Below are positions 10,646 through 19,877 of a stretch of DNA of 64,000 nt, piece after piece; the stretch's first letter is position 1, and each line of letters begins with the position of its first letter. The position numbers were made by a program, and so were the translations under genes. Under the pieces are notes generated by a model. That model made no database searches. It was given only the letters and a program-made list of their open reading frames with translations, and had not been told where the DNA came from. The DNA comes from Pseudomonadota bacterium (GTDB taxonomy: Bacteria; Pseudomonadota; Gammaproteobacteria; Xanthomonadales; Xanthomonadaceae). The DNA lies in NCBI GenBank assembly GCA_023461075.1, contig JAEWNY010000076.1:1-64000 (forward strand), read 5' to 3'.

Positions 10646-11215
10646 TCAGTGCGTCGCGGCGATCTTGTTCGCCTCGGCCGTCAGGGTATCGTTGCGGAAG
10701 AAAGCGTACGACAGGGTGAGCGTCTTGACGTCGGCCGGCAATGCGGGGTCGACGATGAAGCGCACCGGCATGTCGCGGGATTCGCCGGCTTCCAGCTTCT
10801 GAGCAGTGAAGCAGAAGCACTCGGTCTTGTTGAAGTACTTGGAACCGCGCGCCGGCGCCACCGACGGCACCGCACTGCCGACAATCGTGCGCGGACTGGT
10901 GTTCTTCGCGTAGTAGGTGGTCTCGTACTGCTTGCCTGGCTGCACCTGCATGGTCAGCTGGTGCGGCTTGAACTCCCACGGCAGGCCGGAATTCACCCCG
11001 CCATCGAACTGCACGGTCACCCAACGCTCCTTGCCTGCCACCGGCACCGAGGCCTGCGCATCGGCCGGCCCTTGCTGCAGGCGGATGCCGAACACTTTCT
11101 CGCAGGCGATGCGATAGGCCGGCACCAGCGCGAAGCTGAAAGCGAACGCGCCCAGCGCCACCAGCACCATCTTGCCGAAGCCGCGCTGCTTTCCGTTGGC
11201 CGTCTTTTCGCTCAT
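10646..11215 (-). CDS. ctaG: Cytochrome c oxidase assembly protein CtaG/Cox11
   Basis: 189 residues. Cox11 proteins deliver copper to the CuB site of subunit I. A single membrane anchor at about residues 15-33 is followed by Cys38 and a periplasmic beta domain containing the copper-binding CFC pair, Cys133 and Cys135 in TECFCFTAQ. FDGGVNSGLPWEFKP and SYAFFRND near the C-terminus are further family signatures. The start codon overlaps the stop of the preceding 37-codon gene (ATGA), which suggests coupled translation between ctaD and ctaE in the oxidase operon. Confidence 0.96.
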   Translation of the reverse strand: MSEKTANGKQRGFGKMVLVALGAFAFSFALVPAYRIACEKVFGIRLQQGPADAQASVPVAGKERWVTVQFDGGVNSGLPWEFKPHQLTMQVQPGKQYETTYYAKNTSPRTIVGSAVPSVAPARGSKYFNKTECFCFTAQKLEAGESRDMPVRFIVDPALPADVKTLTLSYAFFRNDTLTAEANKIAATH

Positions 11216-11325
11216 GCGTTGAGCACGCCCGAGAGGATGAAGGCGACGTAGATCCCGATCGCGATGCCCGCGACGATCAGTGCCGTGCGACGCACCGCGC
11301 GGCGGCGGGCGCCGTCAGGCTTCAT
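11212..11325 (-). CDS. 37-residue single-pass membrane peptide in the oxidase operon
   Basis: A tiny gene between ctaD (16 nt upstream) and ctaG (ATGA overlap). The product has a basic N-terminus (MKPDGARRRAVRR) and one hydrophobic helix (about 14-34). Short membrane peptides at this position are known in cox operons of related proteobacteria as hypothetical proteins; their role is not established. Possible roles are a fourth small subunit or an assembly factor. The coupling with ctaG and the lack of spare intergenic space support that it is a real gene. Its frame is open further upstream into ctaD, but this ATG gives the sensible product. Confidence 0.7.
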   Translation of the reverse strand: MKPDGARRRAVRRTALIVAGIAIGIYVAFILSGVLNA

Positions 11326-11341
11326 CGGCAAGGGCGCGCGA

Positions 11342-13027
11342 TCAGGATTCACGTACGTTGGTCTTGGGCGCGTTGACCACGCGCGCGTGCTCATCGGAGA
11401 AATCCAGCTCCTCCGGATCGCCATGGGCCAGGTCACCGGGGCCGATGACCGGCGGCAGTTCGAAGGTGTGGTGCGGGACCGGCGAGGGCAGTGTCCACTC
11501 CAGGCCACGGGCACCTTCCCAGGCGCGCGGCGCGGCCTTCTCGCCGGTCTTCAGCGAGCGCCACAGGATGAAGGCCATCAGGAAGGGCGTTGCGAACATG
11601 CCGAACGCACCGATCGAGCTGACCAGGTTCCAGTCGGCGAACACCACGTTGTAATCCGGGATACGGCGCGGCATGCCGGCCAGGCCCAGGAAGTGCTGCG
11701 GGAAGAACAGCAGGTTGACGAAGACCATCGTCCACCAGAAATGGAACTTGCCAAGCTTCTCGCTGTACATGCGGCCGGTCCACTTTGGCCACCAGTAGTA
11801 GACCGCGGCGATGATCGAGAACAGCGCGCCGGTCACCAGCACGTAATGGAAGTGGGCGACGACGAAGTAGGTGTCGTGGTACTGGAAGTCCGCCGGGACG
11901 ATCGCCAGCATCAGGCCGGAGAAGCCGCCGATGGTGAACAGGAACACGAAGCCGATCGCCCACAACATCGGCGTTTCAAAGGTCAACGAGCCGCGCCACA
12001 TCGTGCTGACCCAGTTGAACACCTTCACGCCGGTCGGCACCGAGATCAGCATCGTCGCGAACATGAAGTAGATCTCGCCCCCGAGCGGCATGCCGACGGT
12101 GAACATGTGGTGCGCCCACACGATGAACGACAGGAAGGCGATCGCGGCGGTGGCGTACACCATGGCCTGGTAGCCGAACAGCGGCTTGCGGCTGAAGGTC
12201 GGCAGGATCTCGCTGACCACGCCGAACGCCGGCAGGATCATGATGTAGACCTCGGGGTGGCCGAAGAACCAGAAGATGTGCTGGTACATCACCGGGTCGC
12301 CGCCGCCGGCCGCGTTGAAGAAGCTGGTGCCGAAGAACTTGTCGGTCAGCAACATGGTGACCGCGCCGGCCAGCACCGGCATGACCGCGATCAGCAGGAA
12401 GGCGGTGATGAGCCAGGTCCAGCAGAAGATCGGCATCTTCAACAGGTCGACGCCCGGCGCGCGCATGTTGAGCACAGTGGCGATGATGTTGATCGCGCCC
12501 ATGATCGAGCTGATGCCCATCATGTGGATGGCGAAGATCATGAAGGACACGCTGGCGCCGCCTTGCAGCGACAGCGGCGGGTACATGGTCCAGCCGCCGG
12601 CGGGGCCGCCGCCCGGCAGGAACAGCGTCATCAGCAGCAGGCTGAAGGCGAACGGCATGATCCAGAACGACCAGTTGTTCATGCGCGGCATCGCCATGTC
12701 CGGCGCACCGATCTGCAGCGGGATCATCCAGTTGGCCAAGCCGACGAAGGCCGGCATCACCCCGCCGAAGATCATCACCAGCGCGTGCATGGTGGTCATC
12801 TGGTTGAAGAACTCGGGGCTGACGTGCTGCAGGCCCGGGGTCGCCAGCTCGGTGCGGATGATCACCGACATGAAGGCGCCGATGATGAACATGCAGAACG
12901 AGAACACCAGGTACAGCGTGCCGATGTCCTTGTGGTTGGTCGAGAAGAACCAACGCTCCACGAAACTCTGCTTGTGACCGTGGTGGTCGTCGTGATGGTC
13001 GGTGGCGGCGGGATGGATGGCGGACAT
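11342..13027 (-). CDS. ctaD: Cytochrome c oxidase subunit I (aa3 type)
   Basis: 561 residues and twelve helices; holds heme a and the heme a3-CuB centre that reduces oxygen. Heme a ligand His81 is in TTMHALVMIFGG; the CuB and cross-linked Tyr region is GHPEVYIMILPAFG, followed by the WAHHMFTVG di-His motif; HDTYFVVAHFHYV carries the heme a3 and second heme a ligands. The Glu of HPEVY marks an A-type oxidase with D and K channels. The N-terminus is His/Asp rich (residues 5-19), which is unusual and might bind metal. It follows ctaC by 39 nt in the same operon. Confidence 0.98.
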   Translation of the reverse strand: MSAIHPAATDHHDDHHGHKQSFVERWFFSTNHKDIGTLYLVFSFCMFIIGAFMSVIIRTELATPGLQHVSPEFFNQMTTMHALVMIFGGVMPAFVGLANWMIPLQIGAPDMAMPRMNNWSFWIMPFAFSLLLMTLFLPGGGPAGGWTMYPPLSLQGGASVSFMIFAIHMMGISSIMGAINIIATVLNMRAPGVDLLKMPIFCWTWLITAFLLIAVMPVLAGAVTMLLTDKFFGTSFFNAAGGGDPVMYQHIFWFFGHPEVYIMILPAFGVVSEILPTFSRKPLFGYQAMVYATAAIAFLSFIVWAHHMFTVGMPLGGEIYFMFATMLISVPTGVKVFNWVSTMWRGSLTFETPMLWAIGFVFLFTIGGFSGLMLAIVPADFQYHDTYFVVAHFHYVLVTGALFSIIAAVYYWWPKWTGRMYSEKLGKFHFWWTMVFVNLLFFPQHFLGLAGMPRRIPDYNVVFADWNLVSSIGAFGMFATPFLMAFILWRSLKTGEKAAPRAWEGARGLEWTLPSPVPHHTFELPPVIGPGDLAHGDPEELDFSDEHARVVNAPKTNVRES

Positions 13028-13066
13028 GCGCTGGACCTCGGAATACTTGTGCGATGCGGCGGGCGA

Positions 13067-14011
13067 TCAGCCCGCGGCGGGCGTGGCGACAGGAGCGGCG
13101 GGAGCTGCGGCGGTCGCCGGAGCAGCCGCCTCAGCTTCGGTGGCCGCCGGCCCGGGTTCAGCGGCAGGCGCGGGGACGGCCGGTGCCGGCGCGTTCTCGG
13201 CCTTGCGCTCGGCCAGCCACTGCTTGTACTCGTCCTTCGGGATCGCGCGGACGACGATCGGCATGAAGCCGTGGTCCTTGCCGCACAGCTCGGCGCACTG
13301 ACCGCGGTAGACGCCGGGTTTGTCGATCTGGGTCCAGGCCTCGTTGATCAGGCCCGGGATCGCGTCCTGCTTCCAGCCAAGCGCGGGCACCCACCAGGCG
13401 TGGATGACGTCGTCTGCGGTGATCACGAAGCGGATCTTGGTATCGGTCGGCAGCACCAGCACGTTGTCGACATCGAGCAGGTAATGCGCGTGGTCGCCCT
13501 CGGCGACCGTTTTGCCGCTCTGGCGCAGGTCGTCGCTCTTGCGGTCGAGGCGGCTGGTGAACTCCACGCCCTCGCCCAGGTATTCGTACTTCCACATCCA
13601 TTGGTAGCCGGTGACCTTGACGGTCATCTCGGCATTGCGGGTGTCGTACATCTTGATGAGGTTCTTGGTGGCCGGGAACGCCAGCACCACCAGGATGACC
13701 ACCGGGATGACGGTCCAGACGACCTCGGCCGCGGTGTTGTGACTGAACTGGGCCGCCACCGCGCCCTTCGATTTGCGGAAACGGAACATCGCATAGGCCA
13801 TGGCGCCGAACACGATCACGCCGATCGCCACGCAGACCCAGAGCACCCACATGTGCGCGTCGTAGGCGGCGTGCGAGGTCGGCGTGACGCCGCGCCCCAT
13901 GTTCAGCTGCCAGCGTTTCGGGTCGGCGGACTGCGCCCATGCCACCATCGGCAGGCATGCCGCCAGCGCCCCGATTGCCATTGCCTTGCCGGCGCGTGCG
14001 AGTTGCACCAT
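13067..14011 (-). CDS. ctaC: Cytochrome c oxidase subunit II (CuA)
   Basis: 314 residues from ATG 14011. CuA ligands are all present: His204, Cys239, Glu241, Cys243, His247 and Met250. The aromatic electron-entry patch is GYQWMWKY (135-142). Two membrane helices (about 52-75 and 94-113) follow a signal sequence. LAAC at 16-19 could be a lipobox with Cys19 as lipidated residue, but a signal peptidase I site after AWA at 26 is also possible. The last 40 residues are an Ala/Pro-rich tail with no cytochrome c domain. It is the first gene of the oxidase operon, divergent from putA across about 190 nt. Confidence 0.96.
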   Translation of the reverse strand: MVQLARAGKAMAIGALAACLPMVAWAQSADPKRWQLNMGRGVTPTSHAAYDAHMWVLWVCVAIGVIVFGAMAYAMFRFRKSKGAVAAQFSHNTAAEVVWTVIPVVILVVLAFPATKNLIKMYDTRNAEMTVKVTGYQWMWKYEYLGEGVEFTSRLDRKSDDLRQSGKTVAEGDHAHYLLDVDNVLVLPTDTKIRFVITADDVIHAWWVPALGWKQDAIPGLINEAWTQIDKPGVYRGQCAELCGKDHGFMPIVVRAIPKDEYKQWLAERKAENAPAPAVPAPAAEPGPAATEAEAAAPATAAAPAAPVATPAAG

Positions 14012-14165
14012 GTCTGAAGGATCCCGAATGCGTGCGGCGCACGGGGCAACCGCGTTGAACAACCGCCGGCCCTGCGCCGGCTGAATCCCCGGAATGGTAG
14101 CGGGCGGGCGGCCCGGGCGGCAAGCCATACCACTCGGGCAGCCGATCTTTCCGGCGCTGCTTGCC

Positions 14166-14171
14166 TATAAT
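14166..14171 (+). promoter_or_regulatory. TATAAT -10 box upstream of putA
   Basis: A perfect TATAAT in the putA-ctaC intergenic space, 32 nt before the putA start codon. No good TTGACA lies 16-18 nt upstream, so activation by a regulator or reliance on the strong -10 is likely. The ctaC promoter must lie on the opposite strand in the same 190-nt region; it was not identified. Confidence 0.5.
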
Positions 14172-14203
14172 TCCGGGTTCGCAATCGCCCCGTCGAGCCC
14201 GCC

Positions 14204-17200
14204 TTGAGCCCCAGCCTGCTCCAAGAAGTGCCCATCCGCCCGGCATCCGAGCTGCGCGCCGCCATCACCGCCGGCTGGGTGCTGGATGAAACAACCCATG
14301 TCCAGGCCCTGCTGGAGCAGGCCCGCCAGCCCGAGGCCGATCGCGCCGCGATCCGCGCCACCGCCGCCGATCTGGTGCGCCGGGTGCGGGCCCGTGCGGG
14401 CGATGCCAGCCTGGTCGAGTCCTTCATGCGCCAGTACGACCTGGGCAGCGAGGAAGGCGTGCTGATGATGTGCGTGGCCGAGGCACTGCTGCGCATCCCC
14501 GACCAATCCACCGCCGATGCGCTGATTCGCGACAAGCTGGGCGAGGCCAACTGGCGCCGCCACCTGGGGCAGAGCGATTCCCTGCTGGTGAATGCGTCGA
14601 CCTGGGGCCTGCTCCTGACCGGCAAGCTGGTCAACCTGTCCGACGATACCCAGCGCGATGCCGCCGGCGCCTTCGGCCGACTCATCGGCAAGCTGGGCGA
14701 GCCGGTGATCCGCGGCGCGGTGCGCCAGGCGATGAAGATCATGGGCCACCAATTCGTGATGGGCCGCACCATCGACGAAGCACTGGAACGCTCGCGCAAG
14801 GGCGAGAACGCCGCCTATCGCTACAGCTTCGACATGCTGGGCGAAGGCGCGCTGACGATGGCCGATGCCAAGCGCTATCTCGAAGCCTATCGACAGGCGA
14901 TCCACGCGATCGGCTCGCACGCGGGTTCGCATCGTCAAGGCGATGCGGCTGGCCCGTTCGATGACGTGTTCGCCGCGCCGTCGATCTCGGTGAAGCTCTC
15001 CGCGCTGCATCCGCGCTACGAGCACGCCAAGCGCGAGCGCGTGCTGGCGGAACTGGGTCCCGGCCTGCTGGAACTCTCGCAACTGGCGAAGAAGTACGGC
15101 ATCGGCCTGACCATCGACGCCGAGGAAACCGAGCGCCTCGAACTCTCGCTCGACCTCATCTTCGACGTATTGGCAGACGACAGCCTGCGCGGCTGGGACG
15201 GCTTCGGCATCGTGGTTCAGGCCTACCAGAAGCGCGCGCCGTTCGTGATCGACTACATCGCGGCGAAGGTGCGCGAACTTGGCCGTCGCATTCCGGTGCG
15301 GCTGGTCAAGGGCGCCTACTGGGATGCGGAAGTCAAGCGTGCGCAGATGGATGGACAGCCCGGCTATCCATTGTTCACCCGCAAGCCCAATACCGATGTC
15401 AGCTACCAGGCCAATGCGCGCCGGCTGCTCGAGAACATCGATGTCATCTACCCGATGTTCGCCACCCACAACGCGCAGACCATCGCCGCGATCCACCAGA
15501 TGGCACGCACTGAACTGGGCGGCGGCGCGCGCATCGGTGAGCAAGGACGGAGCGACAGGTTCCGCTACGAATTCCAGAAGCTGCACGGCATGGGCGATGA
15601 CCTGTACGCCGAAGTGATCCCGCAGGACCGCCTCGACGTGCCCTGCCGCGTGTATGCGCCGGTGGGCTCGCACGAGGACCTGCTGCCCTATCTGGTGCGC
15701 CGGCTGCTGGAGAACGGCGCCAATTCCAGCTTCGTCAACCGCATCACCGACGAGGCTATCGCCATCGACGACCTGATCCGCGACCCGGTCGAGGTGGTCG
15801 CAGGCTTCGAACAGATTCCCCATCCCCGCATCCCGCTGCCGGTCGCGCTGTACCGCAGCCAGGGCCAAGAACGAGACAATTCCATGGGCATCAATCTCGC
15901 CAACGACGACGAGTTGCGCGCGCTCGCGACGCAGATCAACAACGCCGGCAGCGGCAGCTGGGCGGCCGCGCCACTGGTGCCTGGCGCGGACACATCCGGC
16001 GAACGCATCGCGGTGACCAACCCCGCCGACCGCCGCGAAACGGTCGGCCACTGGCAGGCGGGCGATGCAGCGACCGTCAGCCGTGCGATCGAAAACGCGC
16101 TGGCCGCGCAACCGGGCTGGGATGCGACGCCGGTCCACACGCGTGCGTCGATGCTGCAGAAAGCCGCCGACCTGCTCGAAGCCCGCATCGCGCAGTACAT
16201 GGCGATGTGCACCAAGGAGGCCGGCAAGACCATGGCAGATGGCGTCGCCGAAGTGCGCGAGGCCGTCGATTTCCTGCGCTATTACGCCGCCGAAGCACGT
16301 CGTGCGTTCACGCTTGAGACGCTGCCTTCGCCGACCGGAGAATCCAATACGTTGCAGCTGGCCGGTCGCGGCGTCTTCGTCTGCATCTCGCCGTGGAACT
16401 TCCCGCTGGCGATCTTCATCGGCCAGATCGCCGCCGCGCTCGCCGCCGGCAACACGGTGATCGCCAAACCGGCCGAGCAGACCAACCTCATCGGCTTTGC
16501 CGCGGTGAAATTGCTGCAGGAAGCCGGCATCCCCGCCGAGGTGCTGCAATTCGTGCCGGGCGATGGCGCGACCGTCGGTGCCGCGTTGACGCAAGATGCA
16601 CGCGTGGCCGGCGTCTGCTTCACCGGCTCCACCGAGACCGCGCGAGCAATCAACCGCGCCTTGGCCGCGCGCGAAGAGGGAATGATCGCCACGCTGATCG
16701 CCGAGACCGGCGGGCAGAACGCGATGATCGCGGACTCGTCGTCGCTGCCCGAACAGGTGGTGAAGGATGCGATCGGTTCGGCCTTCACCTCGGCCGGGCA
16801 GCGCTGCTCGGCGGCACGCGTGCTGCTGGTGCAGGACGACATCGCCGACAAGGTGATCCACATGCTGGCCGGCGCGATGGCGGAGCTGAAGGTCGGCAAT
16901 CCCGGCGAACTTTCGACCGATGTCGGCCCGGTGATCGACAACGTCGCGAAATGCCAGCTCGACGAGCATGCCTCGCGCATGTCGGGCGGCGTGGGCAAGC
17001 ACATCGCGACCGCCAGCCTGGGCGAAGGCACCGGGCACGGCACCTTCTTCGCGCCGGTGGCGTGGGAGCTGGATTCGATCGACCAGCTCACCCGCGAGAA
17101 CTTCGGCCCGGCCCTGCACGTGATCCGCTGGAAAGCGGACGAGCTGGACGCGGTCATCGACACCATCAACGCGACCGGCTACGGGCTCACGCTCGGCATC

Positions 17201-17446
17201 CATTCGCGCATCGACGAGACCGTCGAGCGCATCGTCAATCGCGCCAGGGTCGGCAACATCTACGTCAACCGCAACCAGATCGGCGCGGTGGTGGGCGTGC
17301 AGCCGTTCGGCGGCCAGGGCATGAGCGGGACCGGACCCAAGGCCGGTGGCCCGCACTATCTGCCGCGTTTCGCCACGGAGAAGACGGTAACGGTCAACAC
17401 CACCGCTGCCGGCGGGAATGCGAGCCTGTTGACGCTGGGGGAATGA
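14204..17446 (+). CDS. putA: Bifunctional proline dehydrogenase / P5C dehydrogenase
   Basis: About 1080 residues. Oxidises proline to glutamate in two channelled steps. The FAD-dependent proline dehydrogenase barrel covers about 80-480, with RLVKGAYWDAEVKRAQ near 366-381 and a C-terminal HETLPY-equivalent region YVLRRLLENGANSSF-like near 490. The aldehyde dehydrogenase domain covers about 570-1070: SPWNFPLAIF for NAD binding, ETGGQNAM with the general base Glu, and the nucleophile Cys in SAGQRCSA near 867. No ribbon-helix-helix domain precedes the barrel, so this is not a self-regulating PutA. Start is TTG 14204; a GTG at 14228 is an alternative. A bidirectional terminator follows. Confidence 0.96.
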   Translation: MSPSLLQEVPIRPASELRAAITAGWVLDETTHVQALLEQARQPEADRAAIRATAADLVRRVRARAGDASLVESFMRQYDLGSEEGVLMMCVAEALLRIPDQSTADALIRDKLGEANWRRHLGQSDSLLVNASTWGLLLTGKLVNLSDDTQRDAAGAFGRLIGKLGEPVIRGAVRQAMKIMGHQFVMGRTIDEALERSRKGENAAYRYSFDMLGEGALTMADAKRYLEAYRQAIHAIGSHAGSHRQGDAAGPFDDVFAAPSISVKLSALHPRYEHAKRERVLAELGPGLLELSQLAKKYGIGLTIDAEETERLELSLDLIFDVLADDSLRGWDGFGIVVQAYQKRAPFVIDYIAAKVRELGRRIPVRLVKGAYWDAEVKRAQMDGQPGYPLFTRKPNTDVSYQANARRLLENIDVIYPMFATHNAQTIAAIHQMARTELGGGARIGEQGRSDRFRYEFQKLHGMGDDLYAEVIPQDRLDVPCRVYAPVGSHEDLLPYLVRRLLENGANSSFVNRITDEAIAIDDLIRDPVEVVAGFEQIPHPRIPLPVALYRSQGQERDNSMGINLANDDELRALATQINNAGSGSWAAAPLVPGADTSGERIAVTNPADRRETVGHWQAGDAATVSRAIENALAAQPGWDATPVHTRASMLQKAADLLEARIAQYMAMCTKEAGKTMADGVAEVREAVDFLRYYAAEARRAFTLETLPSPTGESNTLQLAGRGVFVCISPWNFPLAIFIGQIAAALAAGNTVIAKPAEQTNLIGFAAVKLLQEAGIPAEVLQFVPGDGATVGAALTQDARVAGVCFTGSTETARAINRALAAREEGMIATLIAETGGQNAMIADSSSLPEQVVKDAIGSAFTSAGQRCSAARVLLVQDDIADKVIHMLAGAMAELKVGNPGELSTDVGPVIDNVAKCQLDEHASRMSGGVGKHIATASLGEGTGHGTFFAPVAWELDSIDQLTRENFGPALHVIRWKADELDAVIDTINATGYGLTLGIHSRIDETVERIVNRARVGNIYVNRNQIGAVVGVQPFGGQGMSGTGPKAGGPHYLPRFATEKTVTVNTTAAGGNASLLTLGE

Positions 17447-17503
17447 TCGGCGGATGCGCCGGCATCGCGCATCGCACGCCCCGCGGCGTGTTGCAGCCAA
17501 AGA

Positions 17504-17528
17504 AAAACCCCGCACGAAGCGGGGTTTT
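17504..17528. terminator. Bidirectional rho-independent terminator between putA and fadL-like gene
   Basis: Perfect ten-base arms AAAACCCCGC (17504-17513) and GCGGGGTTTT (17519-17528) with loop ACGAA. The A/T ends give a U tract on both strands, suited to the two convergent genes. Confidence 0.9.
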
Positions 17529-17548
17529 CTTTTGGAACATACGGCCGA

Positions 17549-18958
17549 TCAGAACTTGTACGAAGCCCCGATCCCGAACACGTTGGCGTGGCCGTTGAAG
17601 GTGCCGTTCAGACTGTTGTAGCGGCCTTCGGCGATGTTGACCGGCAGGTTGGTGGTGGAATCATCAATCTCCACGCGGGTGAAGGATGCGTCCACCGACA
17701 GCTGCGGGGTGGCCTTCCAGCTCATGCCCACCGAATACAGCCTGCGGTCGTTGTCGGGCAGGCGCGGCGTGCGGTCGACATTGTTGGTCGGCGACTCGTC
17801 CATGCCCACGCCGGCACGCAGGGTGAAGGCATCGCTCAGCGCGAAGTCGGCACCGATCGAGTAGAACATCGTGTCCTTCCAGCGGAACTGCTCGCGCGAC
17901 GGCGGCTGGTAGGGATTGCCGAAGTTGATGGTCACGTTCTGCAGAGAGCTCCAGCCGGTGCGCTGCGCTTCACCGTAAAGGGTGACGCGCTCGCCAACGC
18001 CCAGCGATGCGCTCAAGGTATCGACGCTCGGCGTCACCAGGCGGGCGCGCCCTTCGGTGTCGGCAAAGCCACGACCCAGCACCATCAGCTGCTGGCGCTG
18101 CGCGGGCGTCAAAGGCAACGCCGGGTTGGCCGCATTCGCCGCAAAGCCGGCCTGCATGCCGGCGAACGACGGCGGGATGGTGAAGTCCGCGTGGCCATCG
18201 AACTCATGCTTGATTTCGGAACGATGCGAATAGCCGATCGCGAAGCGCTCGCTCGGGCGGAACTGCATGCCGACGACCCAGCCAAGGCCCTTGTGCTTGC
18301 CTTCCACGCTGACGCTGCCGTCCGGGGTGGCGGCCAGAGCCGGATTCACGCCTGCCAACATCACGCCCAGAGGAAGATCCTTGGCCAGGGTGACATCGGC
18401 GCTTTCATAGATGAGGCCCACGCCGGCGGAGAAGGCCGGAGTGATCTGGACGGCCGCGGACAGCGTCAGGTCGACGATCGCCAAGCTGGTTTCGGTGGCG
18501 TTGTAACGTCCGACCCATCCCTGCTCCCATTCGGTACTGGAGCCGAATGGCGCGGTGACGCTGGCACCCAGGCTCAGTCCTTCCAGCGATCCGGACATCG
18601 GCACGATCACACCTAGCGACGGCACGGCCTTCTTGGTGCCGGGGTTGCCACCCAGGCCGCCGCTGATCGGGGTGCCCAGCGCCGTGGTACCGCTTCCGTT
18701 GAACTCGGCGGTCAGATCGATGATGCCGACGCCGACCTGCACCAGGGGGCGATCGGTATTGACCATCGCGGCCGGGTTGCCGGAAACCGTTGCGGTGTCA
18801 TCCTTGGCGACGGCGGTGCCCGAGTAGGCGCGGCCACCGGCCTTGGTGCTGGTCTCGCGCAACTGGAAACCGGACGCGGCGGCATTGCCGATGGCCAGCG
18901 CGCCGACGACGGCGACCGCAAGCGCGGACAGGCGGGCGTGGCGGGAAGCTTGCTGCAT
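17549..18958 (-). CDS. FadL/OmpP1-family outer-membrane transporter
   Basis: 469 residues. A signal peptide (about 1-28, ending NAAA) precedes SGFQLRETSTKAGGRAYSG, the N-terminal hatch segment of FadL-type long-chain fatty-acid and hydrocarbon channels. ATVSGNPAAMV (57-67) is the conserved NPA plug motif. The rest alternates in a beta-barrel pattern, and the C-terminus ends NVFGIGASYKF with the terminal Phe needed for barrel assembly. The exact substrate is unknown. On the minus strand upstream, GCTATAGT (plus 19055-19062) may be its -10, giving a roughly 95-nt leader. Confidence 0.92.
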   Translation of the reverse strand: MQQASRHARLSALAVAVVGALAIGNAAASGFQLRETSTKAGGRAYSGTAVAKDDTATVSGNPAAMVNTDRPLVQVGVGIIDLTAEFNGSGTTALGTPISGGLGGNPGTKKAVPSLGVIVPMSGSLEGLSLGASVTAPFGSSTEWEQGWVGRYNATETSLAIVDLTLSAAVQITPAFSAGVGLIYESADVTLAKDLPLGVMLAGVNPALAATPDGSVSVEGKHKGLGWVVGMQFRPSERFAIGYSHRSEIKHEFDGHADFTIPPSFAGMQAGFAANAANPALPLTPAQRQQLMVLGRGFADTEGRARLVTPSVDTLSASLGVGERVTLYGEAQRTGWSSLQNVTINFGNPYQPPSREQFRWKDTMFYSIGADFALSDAFTLRAGVGMDESPTNNVDRTPRLPDNDRRLYSVGMSWKATPQLSVDASFTRVEIDDSTTNLPVNIAEGRYNSLNGTFNGHANVFGIGASYKF

Positions 18959-19132
18959 GAGTTCTCTCCGTAAGCTCGGTTGTGTATAAGTTGGGTGGCC
19001 TGCGTGGCCTCATAGGCACGCGCCGGAACTGTCCCGGCATACGGCACCGTCCGCACTATAGCCGGATTAACTTCCCCGTAACATCTCGCACTGCAGCGAA
19101 TCACCGTATGGTCCGTTGAACCCCGAAGCCAC

Positions 19133-19813
19133 GTGTTCGTCGCCATTCCCTCCCGCCAGAAACCCCGACCGCGGTGGGTGACTCCCCTGCTGGTGGTCGC
19201 CCTGTGCGCGGTGTTCCTGTGGACGCAGTCGATGCCGCCCACCGCGCGGCAGGGCCTGTTGCAGGCCTGGGGCACGCTCGGGGCGCTTGGCGGCGACTTC
19301 TCCGGGCTGGACGATCCGCATCGCTGGTTACGGCTTTTCACCGCCCTCTTCCTGCACGCGGACTGGTCGCACCTCGTGGGCAACCTGGTCTTCCTGATGA
19401 TCTTCGGCCTTCCCGCCGAGCGGGTGATGGGGTCGCTGCGTTTCCTTCTGGTGTTCCTGGTCGGAGGCGCGGCAGCCAACCTGGCGGCCGCGCTGTCGAT
19501 CGCCGGCGACCAGGTGATCATCGGCGCGAGCGGTGCGGTCTCGGCGGTGATCGGCGCCTGGCTGACCCTGTTTCCCAAGGCGCGGCTGGGGGTGGTCATC
19601 CCGCTCGGCGTTTTTTTGGAATTCGTGCGCGCGCCGGCGGCCTTGCTGATCGGGCTGTGGATTCTCTTGCAGGTGCTGTTCGCCTACATCGGACCCGCCT
19701 ATGGTCAGGTCGCCTGGGTGGCGCATGTCGCCGGCTTCGGCATCGGCGGCGTGTTGGCGATGCTCTCGCGCCGCGCTATTGCAAGGCGCATGCGCAAGGC
19801 GCGCGGTTACTGA
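19133..19813 (+). CDS. Rhomboid-family intramembrane serine protease
   Basis: 226 residues with six or more membrane segments. The catalytic dyad is Ser133 in GASGAVS and His198 in AHVAGFGIG; His80 and Asn84 in SHLVGN form the oxyanion-side HxxxN motif. LFTALFLHADWSHLVGN is typical of the family. The start is GTG 19133, used because no ATG precedes the first membrane helix. It cleaves membrane proteins within the bilayer; the substrate is unknown. It lies divergent from the FadL-type gene, with 174 nt between them, and 64 nt before the DUF1820 gene. Confidence 0.92.
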   Translation: MFVAIPSRQKPRPRWVTPLLVVALCAVFLWTQSMPPTARQGLLQAWGTLGALGGDFSGLDDPHRWLRLFTALFLHADWSHLVGNLVFLMIFGLPAERVMGSLRFLLVFLVGGAAANLAAALSIAGDQVIIGASGAVSAVIGAWLTLFPKARLGVVIPLGVFLEFVRAPAALLIGLWILLQVLFAYIGPAYGQVAWVAHVAGFGIGGVLAMLSRRAIARRMRKARGY

Positions 19814-19865
19814 CGCCGCGACATCGACACGGCGGCGCCGCGACGGGCCCGCATCGCCGCCCCGC

Positions 19866-19871
19866 TATAAT
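19866..19871 (+). promoter_or_regulatory. TATAAT -10 box of the DUF1820 gene, predicting a leaderless mRNA
   Basis: A perfect TATAAT in GCTATAAT (19864-19871) is followed by only six bases before ATG 19878, so transcription should begin on or next to the start codon. No Shine-Dalgarno is possible with this layout. Confidence 0.6.
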
Positions 19872-19877
19872 CGGACG

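Noticed and set aside
11264..14017. A 917-codon plus-strand frame across ctaD and ctaC
   Set aside because: Antisense to two complete oxidase subunits; composition is typical of a shadow frame.
14165..17515. A 1116-codon open frame on the minus strand antisense to putA
   Set aside because: High GC gives long antisense frames; the product is low-complexity His/Arg/Gln/Ala with no motifs, while the plus strand encodes a full PutA.
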